This document shows positions 32,001 to 44,300 of a stretch of DNA of 64,000 bases, one piece after another; within the stretch, counting starts at the first letter, position 1, and every line of letters starts with the position of its first letter. Both the position numbers and the translations under genes were made by a program. Location of the stretch: contig CATIUR010000003.1 of the NCBI GenBank assembly GCA_949592205.1, positions 147,544,759 to 147,608,758 of the forward strand. The letters are read 5' to 3'. This DNA is from Helichrysum umbraculigerum. Lineage: Eukaryota > Streptophyta > Magnoliopsida > Asterales > Asteraceae. Below the pieces are notes generated by a model, which saw only the letters and a program-made list of their open reading frames with translations, was not told where the DNA came from and searched no databases.

Positions 32001-32616
32001 GCCTGACATCATGTTTGCAGTGTGCTTATGTGCAAGATTTCAAGCTAATCCAAAGCTGTCACATCTTCTTGCAGTCAAAAGAATATTTAGATATTTGAAG
32101 GGTCAACCAAAATTGGGCCTTTGGTATCCAAAGTTTACTTCTTTTGATCTGATAGCGTATACAGATAGTGATTATGGAGAAGCTAATCTGGATAGGAAAT
32201 CTACATCAGGAGGTTGTCAATTTTTGGGAGATAGATTGGTTTCATGGCAATGCAAGAAACAAACCACTGTATCTACATCTACAGCAGAGGCAGAATATGT
32301 AGCAGCTGCAAGTTGCTGTGCTCAAGTGCTATGGATTCAGAATCAGATGTTAGATTACGGTTTTACCTTTCTTCATACTCCTATTTTTATTGATAACAGT
32401 TCTGCAATCAGTATTATAAATAACCCAGTTAAACATTCTAAAACAAAGCACATTGAAATCAGATATCATTTCATTAGAGATTGTAATGAGAAAAGACTTA
32501 TTCAAATTTTGAAAGTTCATACTGATAATCAGTTTGCTGATCTGTTCACAAAAGCTTTTGATGTAGGCAGATTCACATTCTTGGTTACTAGTATTGGAAT
32601 GATCAATTTGTCATAA
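29044..32616 (+). pseudogene. pol of Copia element A (protease remnant, integrase, RT, RNase H) with one nonsense codon
   Basis: It is in the same frame as gag but separated by TAA (29,029-29,031) and TGA (29,041-29,043). No ATG precedes the conserved part (HIDSGCSRHMTG, where DSG is the Copia protease active-site triad). Then come the integrase zinc finger (HRRMCHMNF...CVSCLKGK), integrase catalytic motifs (HMDIFGP, SDNGT, NGVAERRNRT), RT (KARLVAQGYSQ, YVDDIIFGS) and RNase H (AYTDSDYG, STAEAEYVAAA, IDNSSAI, KHIEIRYHF). A TAA at 31,546-31,548 replaces the Gln codon of the RT YGLHQAP motif seen in copy B, after which the same frame continues to 32,616. Without that stop the frame would be complete. 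Relative to B, the integrase C-terminus is intact here. Confidence 0.92.
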
Positions 32617-33324
32617 GTTATTTTTCTTATCACTGTTCTCTGTGAATAATATCTACTGTGTTTTTCATTTGGGTTAATACTGATTTGTTAATTAAACACT
32701 GATTGTGTGTAATGTGTATCGTTATCACTGTTTACTACTTTTAGTATAAACAGTGGTAATAATCACTTCACCACTGTTAGTGTATAGTTAACACTGTCTA
32801 CTTGTATTTTTGTTTGCATTAACACTGCAGGTTATATTGCTATGCCTTGGAGTTTAACTACTGCAGTTGTCTATGGAGTTTAACTGCTTGTGAAGTTTAT
32901 CTTTCGGTAAAAAAAATAAAAAATCAACCACTGCTTTGTTTATATGATTTTGCTAGATCTGAAGTACTACTTGTATTAAGTTAGCACTGCCTTGGTCGGT
33001 TGGTACTGCTTGTACAAGTTAGCACTGCTAGCTGTATTATGTAAATGATGCATTTGATAAACCAAGTGTTGATTACCACTGATGGTTATTTTCACAATTA
33101 TCACTGAACGTGTTATTTTACTTAATTAACACTGTTTTAGTTATAATTGGGGATCTGATCAAATTAGGGCTTAAAACTGATTTAATTTCAGTACTTAACT
33201 CTCAACACTTAGGGTTTTTCATTACGATTTCAAAATTACACACACAAACCACTGTGCTAAGTCTCAACGATTCTCAATTCTGTAAAATCATCTTCGATTC
33301 TTCTCGATTACTTGATTTCTTATC
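32617..33324 (+). other. ACTG-rich spacer between pol and the accessory ORF of element A
   Basis: Non-coding stretch packed with CACTG/CAGTG words, often as TTATCACTG, TTAACACTG or TTACCACTG. The matching spacer of B (8,374-9,101) has the same property on the other strand. It may hold a promoter or splice acceptor for the downstream ORF. No TATA assignment was made. Confidence 0.6.
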
Positions 33325-36300
33325 ATGGCATCGACTTCGTCTACTGTTCAACTACCGATTGGAAAAGATCACAATATGATCGCATTCTTGATGAAACCTG
33401 CAGAGGCAAATGAGTATGTGGAAATCATTGATTTCCTTCGTGCTTCACATATTCGTCATGCTCTCACTGTAGCACCCAGGATATCTCACGATCATATCAA
33501 CAGTTTCTGGGTGAATGCAACAATCGAAGAGGAACAGGGGATTAAATGAATTGTTTCAGAAGTTATGGATACACGAGTTGTAGTCACAGAAGCTATTGTT
33601 AGGGCTTCATTACAACTAGATGATGAGGCAGGTATAACTTCTTTAGATGATACTGTTATGTATGATACTTTACGATTGATGGGTTATGAGGGTTCTTTTG
33701 AAGTTTTTACTTTTCAGAAAACCTTATTTTCTCATCAGTGGAGGTTTTTAATACATACAATTTTACACTGCTTGTCATCTAAGAGATCATCTTTTGAGCA
33801 GTTTGGAAGCAACATTGCTTATGCAATTGCTTGTCTTGCAACTGGTCAACGTTTTAATTTTTCAAATCTGATATTTTCTGGTATGCTTAGAAACATTGAG
33901 CAGCCAAAGATTAAATTTTTGATGTATCCACGTTTTGTGCAATTGTTCTTAAATGAACAAATTCCTAATATAACTGCACTTGAAAAAGTTATTGGTATTG
34001 TCTCTTTTAAACCAAAAGTTTTTGTAAATATGAAGAGAGATACTAAATTTTCTGGGAAGGTTACAGCATTATTTTCTACAATGCTTCCTGCACCTTCCAC
34101 CACAGCATCAGTACCACCAACTGAAGCTGAACCAACTACTGAGAGAATGGTTCCACCCACCACTTCTCAACCCACAGTAGCTGGGGGTATTAAAAGAAAA
34201 CAAGGGACCACAACAGCTAAATCTACTAAAGCCAAAAAGGCTAGAAAACAGGCATCTGAGGCTGCTGCTGCTCAGGTGTCTCAGTCAAATGATTCATCAC
34301 AGCAGATGATCAATGAGGAGGAGGATGATCATTCTGAGAGGGCTGCTTCTACTGCTTCTAGCCCACTGGCAGAGCAGGACAGAAGTAACATTAATAAGAC
34401 CCCATCAGAGGCAACACATGGACATGATTCTACACATGTAGATGATCCTAGTGGTCCCAGTACCAAGAACCAAGGGGACTTTGATGATCATGCTAGGCAT
34501 GAGTCAGAGTTTGATGATGTCAATGATTCACCAAAGGATTCACATCCTGAAGGTGTTGAGGCTAGAACTAACTTGGAATTGACAAAAATGGTTGATTATG
34601 TATGGGCTGAATTTGTAAAGGAGAGGAAGAAGAATAAGGCTAAGGATGAAATTATCACTCAATTGCAGAGGAGAGTGCACCAGTTAGAATGGATTGTTAT
34701 TAAATGTTTAAAGAAAGGAAGGAAATATGTGGTTCATGATACTTCTGAACCTGAGGATGCTTATCAATTTCCACAAAATGCTTTCAAAAAGGGGGAGAAG
34801 GTCTGGACAAATTTGGGTGATAAGAAGAATAAGAGTGACAAGGTGGTGGATGATGATGAGAAGGTTGATGAAGAAATGGAGATGGAACAACCAGAGGAGG
34901 ATGAGTTTGTGCATACACCACCAACACCACCAACAGAGCCAGAAATAAATGAGTCAGTGTATGAGACAGTGGAAACATAAATGAAGGAACCAGTGGCAGA
35001 TGAGAATAAGTCTGATCATACTGAGGTTATTGGGTCAGTGGAGCAAACTGCAGAGGTTAATATGGGTGAAAAGACTGAGGAGTTACAAATTGATGGTGAT
35101 GATGATGATGAGGTTAATAAACCTGAGATAGCAGTAGAAAAAGAAGAAGAAAAGACTGATGCTCAAACTGATGCTCAACAAGTTGAAAAGACTAGGAAAA
35201 AGAGCATTCCAGTTAAAACTGCAAAGATGACAGGAACAGGAAAGAAGGTTGAAACTCCAAAGAAGACATCTACACAACAACCATCTTTGCCTGGATTTCA
35301 GATTAGAGAACCTGTTGCTGCTCCTGTTCAACAGAAGAAAGACTTGCCAAAGATTGATCCAAAAGATAAGGGCAAAGGAAAACTGGTAGAAGAACCAAAG
35401 AAGAAAAAGCAAAAACCAGTGCCACCTGAAGTAACTGAGCATGATACTGAATATGCACAAAGGTTACAGGCTGAGCTCAATGCAGAGGACTTGATTGATG
35501 TTGAGATTGAAGAAGGAAAGTTTGTAAAAATGACAAAAGAGCAAGTGGCAGAATGGGATGAATATTTGTTGAAGGAACAGAGACAGGATGATATTGAATA
35601 TCTTGTTGATCAGATTAAGAAAAAGAAAGCAGAAGAGGCAAGAAAGAAGAAGGCTGCAAAACCACCAACAAAAGCTCAGATGAAGAAGAACTTAATTGCA
35701 AAGCTAAAAGGTGGGTATATTCCTTTGAATGCATTGAAACAGATGAGTTTAGAGAGATTGCAGGAGTTATGGGATAAAGATGATATGAATCCTGATGTGA
35801 TTGAGAAGAAAGAAAGAGAAAAGAAAGAAGCTGAAAAGAAAAAGAAGGAAGCTGAAAAAGAAAGAAAATTGAAGGAAAAGGAAGAAAAAGAAAGAAGAGA
35901 AAAGGTAGAAGCTGAGAAGAGGAAGAAAGATGAAATTGAAAGAAAGAAAAGAGAGTTAGATGAAATTCCTGATAGAGAAAGGAATGTTGATGAATTAAAG
36001 GAGTTTATTCTGTTACAACCAATGGAATCTGAGGTAATTAATGTTGAATTACCTGGTATCATTGATTGGTCTATTGAGCAATTTGTCAATCCTGTTAAGA
36101 TTCACAAGATTAAAATTGAAAGAGCAGATGGAAATATATCTTGGTGGAGATCTTTTAGGGATTTGATAAAGAGGATCAGTAGGACTGATTTGGTGAGAAT
36201 GTATGAGATTGGGATGGAAAAGGATTTAGATTTGAAAAGGTTTGATAATCTGGTTGAAAAAGTTACATGGCATTGGATTAAGGCTATGTTTGAGCCAGAA

Positions 36301-36576
36301 GAGTTTCCATTTCAGTTTGCTACTTTTAGCAAGGTTAAAACTTGGATTTATCATGCCAAACCTGGAGTACATCAGATCGTTATGGATGATGCAGTATTTA
36401 TGTGGTTATTGACAGATAGATTTTATGATATAAATCTGAGATTTTTGATGGGCTTGAGAAATGCAAGGCTACAAGCTGCAGTTTTAGTTGATGTAGCTCT
36501 GGAATTGGTATATATGGTACTGAATCAGATTCATAAGAAGGAGGAGATAGATAGAAGAAAGAGAAAGAATGACTAA
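33325..36576 (+). pseudogene. Accessory 3' ORF of element A, broken by two stops
   Basis: About 1,083 codons in one frame, from the ATG at 33,325 (MASTSSTVQLP) to 36,576. A TGA at 33,547-33,549 (Arg in B) and a TAA at 34,978-34,980 interrupt it. Layout: an N-terminal globular domain of about 240 residues (core HNMIAFLMKPAEANEYVEII and LFSHQWRFLIHTILHCLSSK); a Ser/Thr/Pro-rich linker; a long acidic region; a Lys/Glu-rich helical coiled-coil (EKKEAEKKKKEAEKERK); and a conserved C-terminal domain (EFILLQPMESEV, TWHWIKAMFEPEEFP). Proteins with this N-terminal domain are common in Asteraceae repeat annotations next to Copia pol. Sireviruses often carry an env-like ORF here, but I see no signal peptide or membrane anchor. 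Function unknown. Confidence 0.85.
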
Positions 36577-36651
36577 CAGTTTTGAAAGAATTTTGTGAAG
36601 CTCATAATGGAGGATTGAAGAAACTTAATGCTGTGAAGGACAGATTAAGTT

Positions 36652-36662
36652 TAGGGGGAGAT
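36652..36662 (+). promoter_or_regulatory. Polypurine tract of element A
   Basis: TAGGGGGAGAT directly before the 3' LTR, the expected primer site for plus-strand DNA synthesis. The mirrored tract occurs in B. Confidence 0.85.
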
Positions 36663-37350
36663 TGTTGGGTCAAAACTGTTTCAGGTCTGAGTTGAAGTCT
36701 TGATGAGAAGACAGAGTACAAGTGATTAAAACTGTTTGTTTTAAAGGTTAAAACTGTCTTTACGAAGTTACAACTGATAGAAGAAAACTGAAGAGAAGAC
36801 AAGTGTTACAACTGATTGAAGATAGATTACAACTGATAGTTATGTGTCTGTAAGTAGTTAAAACTGCTTATGTATTTGTAACTGTTAGTTATATATGAAA
36901 CAGTTAAAACTGATTATATCATTGTACTTAGTCTTTGTTACAATTGAAGCAGTTACCACTGAATGTGTAACAGTTACAACTGTTTACTTCAGAATGGTAG
37001 TTTCAACTGTTTATGATTTTGTGATAAGTTTGAGTCGGTTATGGAAGTTATTTTATTCCATATTTGTAGGAGATTGTATAGGACTCTATGTGTTATAAAT
37101 AGAGATCCTTTAGACCTAGATAGGTTAACGTAATTGCGCAGCTTCAAGGTTTTCTGTAACCCTAATACATCAAGTGTATTCGTCTTATATCATTAATAAG
37201 ATTGAAGCTTTCAGTATATTATTGTGTTCATCATATTAATTGATATTCATTGATCTTCTTAATATTATTGAGTGTGATTCCGCAACTTCTCAATAATATA
37301 TTCAAGGCTTATTACATACGATTGTTTATTAAGTTAAACAGGGACTAACA
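36663..37350 (+). repeat. 3' LTR of element A
   Basis: 688 bp, same ends as the 5' LTR. Two differences were seen: AGAAAACTG for AGACAACTG, and TTAACGTAATT for TTAATGTAATT. The TATA box is at 37,094-37,101. It is followed by the target duplication TATAT (37,351-37,355). Confidence 0.95.
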
Positions 37351-37355
37351 TATAT

Positions 37356-38079
37356 AGAGATTATAATATATATGCATTTGATAAAAACTAAAGCACCAAA
37401 TTTCAATTTTTTTGGTTCCCCACCAAACGTGGGCTAAAAAATCAAAAAGTTTCATTAGTCAATTGAAGCGGTTGGTTTATGGCGTGGCGGTTGTCTTTGT
37501 AATTTGAAGCGGGTATTGTTTTTAACCGCTTCAAATGAGCTAAGGTTTTATTGGTGAAAAAGCACTTTTTGGTCTACATAGAGACAGAATACACTTTTGA
37601 TCGCGATTTTCTGCTTCATCGTCTTCGGCTTCGTTCTACTTCTGCCACCACCGTATCCCCAAATATACACCGGTAAATCTAGGTTAAAGTTTGTTATTGT
37701 AAACCCATTGCACTTTGGTAAATTTATAACGGTATAATTTTGTCGCAGCTCATATCCAAACGGCTGCATTAATTGCTAGGTTTTCCAATTTTGATCGGCT
37801 TTTGAACTGTTGTCATGTAACTCCGATTCATCCATTATTGGTGGTAGTTTGTTAAATAATGTAAATTAATTGTATTTTTCTATGTAAAATTTTTCTTTTA
37901 GTGTATGCCGGATTGAAACATATATTGATATATTTGTACATGATTTTTTAGGTAAATATATAATTTATATATAAATTTTTAACCATACAGGCATACACCA
38001 CTAATGTGCATCAGTCTGTTGTTCAGTACAACAGTTTAATGCATAACTAGTGGTGTATGGCTAAAGGTTGGTGGTGTAC
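37356..38079. other. CACTA-internal DNA between element A and solo LTR D
   Basis: Contains GAAGCGGTTGG, GTGGCGGTTG, GAAGCGGG and ACCGCTTC (37,466-37,540), the same word as at the CACTA ends. A short inverted repeat lies at 37,992-38,058. No supportable gene. A 5' untranslated exon of a transposon gene is possible. Confidence 0.45.
37992..38058. repeat. Hairpin-forming inverted repeat, MITE-like
   Basis: CATACACCACTAATGTGCAT at the left matches the reverse complement of ATGCATAACTAGTGGTGTATG at the right with few mismatches. An inner pair CTGTTG/CAACAG surrounds a small loop. Too short to classify. Confidence 0.55.
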
Positions 38080-38751
38080 TGTAACACCCTCAAATCTCGG
38101 GTTGCGGAAGCGGTCGGGTCGGGTGTTACCAAATTAAATATCACAACATAAGATATATAATGAACGACTCTAAATGAGACGTTTGAAAATAGTTATCACA
38201 TTTCCAAAATAAAAGTTTAAATAGTTGCGAGATTGTAGTAAATTCCAAATACATAATTTGAAAATACAAAGTAAATGCAGAGTGGTCCCAATGTTTGAAA
38301 ATATGCGACTTGAGCTATCCAAATCTTGTAGAAATCCTAATCCTGCTGGGCACCTGAGAACACATGCTAAAACGAGTCAGCTATAAAGCTGGTGAGTTCA
38401 TAGGATGGTTAGTTGAAAACATAAAGTATAAAACCTTGTATGTTTAGAAAAATAGTCCAGAATCCACAATTCTGCTTTGTATTAAGTTGAAGTTGTAATC
38501 ACTAATGTGTATACGCTAGTCGAGGTATCTAATACCTAAGTAATAGTGGTATGTACTCAAGTACATATTAATTGAGGCATTCCGAGCCTGGATACCTATC
38601 TGGTATTAAGTAAATCTATCGATGTGAGGCAATGCATGCCTAAGTTGAAATCAAGTAGTTGTATGACCACGTCATATACTGTTGTGTAATGATTGGTGTG
38701 CCACCTGGCACAACATGTTGTTTTTAGTAATATAATTGTAGTCCCTCGAAC

Positions 38752-38922
38752 TATGATTGATTGTTTATGATATGTCTGTTTATCCGGCTAGCATAAGCTA
38801 ACCCGAACATGATTGATTGTTGAGTATGTTCGTTTACCCGGCTAGCAAAAGCTAACCCGAACATGATTGATTGTTGAGTATGTTCGTTTACCCGGCTAGC
38901 AAAAGCTAACCCGAACATGATC
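38752..38922. repeat. Minisatellite of about 60 bp, three copies, in LTR D
   Basis: Three tandem copies of a unit containing GATTGATTGTT, then TATGTTCGTTTACCCGGCTAG, AAGCTAACCCGAACATG. The last two copies are nearly identical; the first is diverged. Confidence 0.85.
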
Positions 38923-39024
38923 GAGCTAACAGCCTCGCATGAAAACTCACTGACCCGTTAATTAATGTGTGTGGATCACGAGCATAAGCCCGCCCATCCA
39001 TAGAGTGTATCGCTTTACCGCGAA

Positions 39025-39250
39025 TACGTCCTTGTGCCCACTGCAATACCGTGGCATCGTTTTGTGCCCACTTTACCGTGGCATCGTTGTGTGTCCCTTC
39101 TGGAACATCATCCGCATTGCCCGCAAGCAAAATATGTAATTGAGCTGGCTGTACAACGACAAGCCCGACTGGTGAAATGTAGAGCCAGCTGTACTACGAC
39201 AGACCTAGCTAAGTAAATGAGAGCCAGCCGTACTACGACGTGCCTGACTT
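39025..39250. repeat. Two further short tandem repeat blocks in LTR D
   Basis: About 39,034-39,090: two to three copies of TTGTGCCCACT-TACCGTGGCATCG. About 39,138-39,245: three copies of a unit with GAGCCAGC-GTACTACGAC followed by a variable segment. Confidence 0.75.
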
Positions 39251-40179
39251 GAGTAGTTGTGTTTGTATGTATGTATGCCAATATGCATATGTAAATTGTA
39301 AGAAGCACCAAGTGCTTGATATAGTGTATGAGTATATATATATATACATATATAAGTCAAATCTACAAACACAAGTAACAGTGTATCATGCCACGCATGA
39401 AGTAATATATTGTATCTAAATATGTATGTACAATACTTAGATATAAATTGTAAAACATTGAGCCTAGGTATGAACAGTCATCACCTAGTGGGTTTGTATT
39501 AGTATAAAGATCCTATACTAACGTTTGTCACTACTGTATACCCCTAGTCTCAGCCTAGCAAGTATATTTGAAGTCCTTGGTTGTTGTTTACTTGGGTACT
39601 ATTCAAGTTTAGAAGTCCTGGACGGTATGAGCAGTCGTAGTCCTGAAAGAGAAACTAATCCTGTAAAAGTATAGTCGTTGTCCAGTGTAGGTAGAACTAA
39701 CCAGTTCTAGTATAAGTGATAGTATTGTCCCGTGACAATATGGTCAATGGATAGTGATAACTTAATCAGGTTATGTAGTGGTAATTGTTTTCCAACAATC
39801 TAACAGTGTACGGTTGTAACCTATCTAGGTTAAGTATTGATACTATCTCAAACGGTATGGTGGGTGTAATTCCTAAGTATTACACATTCGTATTACATAC
39901 AGTAATATAAATAATTGTGAATTATAAAAGTTTATTTATATAATTCGAAAACAGTTATTGAGCATGTGTTTCACCCCTGAAGACAGTAAAACAGTTGAAA
40001 TAGTGGGGCTATGAAACTCACCTGTGAGTTGTCGGCGATCCTAAGATACGTGTGTCTTCTGAATGGTAACCTCCTAGTGTCCTAAACACGTGAGGTCATA
40101 TAAGTATGAGACAAATCAGTTTGTCTAACCGAGTTGTGTAATTATTTATTTGTTGGTCAAGGTGGGAAATTGTGCACGA

Positions 40180-40275
40180 GGGTCCGGGGGCAGCGCCCCT
40201 GGTAGCGCGGTCCAAGGAGTGGCAACCCCTGGCGGGGTCCAAGGGGCAGAGCCCCTGGTTGGGGTCGAGCTGCCA
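40180..40275. repeat. GC-rich hairpin-forming repeats in LTR D
   Basis: GGGGGCAGCGCCCCTGG, GTGGCAACCCCTGG and GGGGCAGAGCCCCTGG are related stem-loop-forming words separated by GGGTCCAAGG-like spacers. Confidence 0.75.
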
Positions 40276-40407
40276 AGTCAGCTTGGAAACTTTTTATTTC
40301 TACTACATTGCTTTAATAAAAACGCACCCGAAATCCAAGTTCGTAGTAAAATCAAGTGGTAAAATTTGGTTCCGACACTTAGTGAAAATCATAGATTTTT
40401 AAGGTTC

Positions 40408-40655
40408 TGTGACCTGCGACGTTGGGGCTTCTGTCGCAGTGCGATTGTACTACGACGTTGTAGTCTACGTCGCTATATGCGACGTCAGTGTCTAGTGCGA
40501 CGTAAGGGTCGACGTCGCTATACGCGACGTTCGCAATTTCATGCGACGTTGTGACTGACGTCGCACCAGGCGACGTCATGGTATTTGCGACGTTGAGCTG
40601 CGACGTTGGCAACGTCGCAGCACTGTTTTTGGGCCAAATGCGACGTTGTCGTATG
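40408..40655. repeat. GCGACGT/ACGTCGC palindromic word array in LTR D
   Basis: Around 15 copies of GCGACGT or its complement ACGTCGC in about 250 bp, many arranged as inverted pairs (for example TACGTCGCTATATGCGACGT). It occupies a comparable LTR region to the GCGTCACT hairpin array of C but uses a different word. Confidence 0.88.
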
Positions 40656-41382
40656 TTCGACAATTTCAAGATCCAAATCGAGTTTTGGCTCGATTTTTGG
40701 GTGTTTTGGTGTTATAGAAAGCTTCTAGCATGTATTTTGAAGTAATCTAAGTAATTTATAGAAAGAGAAACGATTTCTAGAAAGAGAAAGTGAGAAATCT
40801 TACTTTTTGATGAAAATGGAGATGAAGATGATGGTGAAGAAGATGAAGATGATGATGTCCGGTTTTGATGATGATGAACTCCGAAAATGACGATGATGAT
40901 GATGATTCCGATTTTTGATGATGATGATATTGTTGTTGATGTTGTTGGTTGTTGTTGTTTAAGAGAAAGAGAGGAGAGAAAAGTAGGTGAAAAAGAAGAA
41001 GAAAAATGAGGAAATGAGATGGGGGGTTTGGGTTTTTGTTAAAACTCAGATCCCTAACTCGTGGACTGTGGTCTCCAACCACAGTACAAAATGCCCGTGT
41101 TTTTATATCCGATCGTAAATTAAATTAAAATAATATTTTAAATTCTAAAATTTATTTATGTTCTTTCGAAATGTTTTTGAACCGGAATATTTTATAAAAG
41201 TATTATTTTGGAACTTAAAGTTTAATACGTTGTTTTCGCGAGGTTTCGGACAGTTAGGATGCGTTTTAAATTAAAACGACTTACATTTTCAATTACTTGT
41301 TTATAATTGCATATAATAATACAATCATTTAAAGTTTAAATTTGGCGCGAAATTTGACTTTTTGACCAGGTGTTACATGTAC

Positions 41383-44300
41383 AAATCACCACCCATATGT
41401 TATTGATTGTTGTGAGTACATACAAAAGGGAATGTTCTTTATGAAACAGCGCTTTTTTTGGTCCCCACCCTCAGCTCGTTATATATGTCAAAATTAAAAG
41501 ATATTTAATCCAATACTGATCTTGATGATATTGATGTACAAATGTGGTACTGTAGTTGTTGATTCTCCAATCCTGAACCTGTGAGAACACTCTAAGATAT
41601 GCCAGCAAAGACCCTATTCAATACTTGAGAAAGTGCATCCATCACTGTCGTTTTTATGTGGGAATTAATATTTGTGTTCTCCTGGTCTGTAGCTGGTTCT
41701 AATAAAGGGAAATATATATGTATGACAATTCGATCAGTTTCTTATTTGCACGTGTGTAATGTTTGCTATCCATTTTGCGTAGTGTTTGTTAGAGCATCTC
41801 TAATGATAAAGTCATTCCAAAAGCTTTATACAAAAGCTTTTGCTCCAATGTAAAAAGCTTTCCAATAGCTTTTTTAAACCACAATGAAGGGTTAAATGTA
41901 TAAATATTTGAGCTAAAAAGCTTTACCTCCAAAGGTTGATAAATCTCAACCTTTTAATCAAAAAAGCTTTTGCTCCAATGATCAAAAGCTTTATCAACCA
42001 CTTTTTTGCACAAAAAAGCTTTACATAAACCCTTCGAGTTGCTCTTACATATTATCTACCAATAATATAAAGAGAAAGCATAAAATACTGTGGACAACTC
42101 AAACAATTATATATCAGCACAAAATAGTCTCAAACTGTTCACCTTTTCCTTCCCCATCTGCAACCAGCATGTTCATGACTTCTTTTTTCCTACAAGGTCA
42201 TCCCCATTTGCGTGCCCACCTTTCCATCCTCACTCTCCTCCTTCCTAACTTCTCTATTTTTAGATAAAAAAATCAGCTATTAATTTTCCATACATTCATT
42301 CTAGAATTTCTCTATTTCTCATTTATGCAAGTTAATTTTAGAATTACAAGTTCTTTCTCTAAACAGGGACTCAACATTCGTAATGAAGAAGGCTGTATAC
42401 AGGGGCCGACTTCAAATTTGTAAGTTTAAATTCTGCCTCACATTATCTTAGTTGATTTTCACTTTTGCTGGGTTTCTCTTCTCTGACGTTTTTAGAGATT
42501 ATTCAGTAAAATGTTGTGTGTGGATGTTTATATTGTCTTTGTATCCTTCAGGTTCTTCATGGACATCAATTTCAACAACTGAATAAATAGCTCTTAGTAG
42601 AATATCTACCAAGGAATTATTAGCAGGTATGTTTCCATATAAAATGTTGTTACCTAAGAGCATGTGTTGGGATTCATTGTGGGAGTTTTTGGTTGGTTGA
42701 AGCTTTCGTTTATTTGGATTTCATCTTTTCACATCCAGTGTTTGATGTTTTGCCTCTCAGAAATTTACTACAAATTAGTGGACTTGTTTTGTCTGACCTG
42801 TATAATACTTGTGATTAGTGCACATGAGTAACTGGATCTAATGATGGTGTTTATTAAGCTTCATTTCTTTCTAAAAGCATCAATGTGCATGTTGAAAGTT
42901 ATGTGGAGTTTACCATATGCGGTGAATATTACTTTGATTCAGGAGCGTCTGTTTGTGCTGCAGTCATTTTTATAAATCATATATGCTTAGTAATATATGC
43001 CATACAGTTTGGGTATGTATGCCACTAATTGCTTTGTATCTTTTATATCATTCTGATGTTATTTCCAACATTAAAAAAATAAAATACCATATATGTCCAA
43101 AGTTTGTTTATTCATTATAACAGAAGCTGCATGGATGAAAAATTCATGGGCTCATGGCATTCTTATTAATGGCCTACCATTGCCAAAAATATTCTCATCT
43201 TAATTATGCTGTCATTTTTGCTTTCTACATATATAATTCTAATTCTGATACCATGTATATATTATTAGACTTGTTCAGTTAATCATGCAAGATCTTTATT
43301 AGTGATAATTCGATAATTAAACACGGAAGATTCACGACTGTTCTTATAGATAATCTATATACGAGTATATGTTTAATATATCACACCTTTTTTATTTGAG
43401 CAGGGGATCTTGCACATTTTAGTGGCATACATTAGTTTGTTCAAATCATTCTATCATTTTAATGAGCATGTATGTCATCATATGTAGGTCTTATTTGCTA
43501 ATTTAGAGTTTCAATAAGTATATACGCTAACCCGGCCTTGCCTTACGAATGGACTCACAAATGGCATGTGGATCTCTGCTACTTTTTGATGGTAACATGT
43601 CAACCAATAAACTCGAACATCAATATAAATGTGTAGATTATGTGTACGAAGGACTTTTAGATTGGTGAGGCTGGTATTTCATAATGAGAGCGACATTATC
43701 TAGGAGACTAATATGTGTATGATGGATGTCTTTAATTAGTTATGTATAACTTGTACAGGATCAAAGAATCAACATTCAGTTTTTTTTTGTTTCCGGTGTA
43801 TATTCAGCAAGGACGTGTAGCATAATTCAAGCACAATGAAAAGACCATAAGGGGAGCTACTTGCATACGGTAGGGTGTTAGGATCACAAGAGAGTCTGAG
43901 CACTTGAGATTAAGAAGTTTTTATGCAACAGGTGTAACATAGAGTCATAGACTAAAGTTTTACTTTTCGTAACGAAAGATGCTTGTAGGGTCCAACTTTC
44001 GTTCCTTTTGATTATACGAGTAATGATATATGCTTGTAATAAAGATGGATCTTTGTATCACACCATCTCTAATTTGATTAAAGCATGCTTTAGTAGCTGA
44101 TGCTTTAAGTGTTCTGTTAATGCCATGAAAGTTTTGAACCCCACTCGTGGTAGTATAGCACGAGCTTTTTAAGTTTATAAAACATTATCTCAAACCGTAA
44201 GGTTCGTCGTCTAATTGTATTGTAGGGCTAAATTGCTAAAAACACAAGAAAATGGACATTAGCAACGGTGGGTTGTGCTATACACAGCCTTAAAGGCTCC

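Larger units (their letters stand above)
3548..37350 (+). mobile_element. Copia element A (Sirevirus-like) with B and C nested inside
   Basis: Two 688-bp LTRs (3,548-4,235 and 36,663-37,350) start TGTTGGGTCAAAACTG and end AACAGGGACTAACA. They are flanked by the duplication TATAT. Order inside: PBS, gag, pol, ACTG-rich spacer, accessory 3' ORF, polypurine tract. Removing B (4,369-16,043) and C (16,361-26,652) with one copy of each target duplication leaves about 11.8 kb. The protease-integrase-RT-RNase H order identifies Copia. The RT sequence, the long gag and the extra 3' ORF resemble the Sirevirus lineage. Only two substitutions between the LTRs were seen (near 3,681 and 4,013), so it is young. 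It is dead now: gag is split twice and pol and the 3' ORF carry stops. Confidence 0.95.
38080..41377 (-). mobile_element. Solo LTR D of a gypsy family related to element C
   Basis: 3,298 bp from TGTAACACCCTC to GGTGTTACA, flanked by the 5-bp duplication TGTAC (38,075-38,079 and 41,378-41,382). No coding sequence and no second LTR, so it is the product of LTR-LTR recombination. Its start matches C's LTR in layout (CACCC-CAAAT, GCGGAAGC, CATAAGATAT, ATAATGAACGAC) and later (CTGCTGGGCACCTG vs CTGCTGGGTACCTG, and GCTGGTGAG). By that match it lies in the same minus orientation as C. Contains minisatellites and a GCGACGT array, listed separately. Confidence 0.92.

Noticed and set aside
40777..41082. 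His-rich minus-strand frame
   Set aside because: Translation of GAT/GATGAT-rich repeats near the end of solo LTR D; low-complexity artefact.
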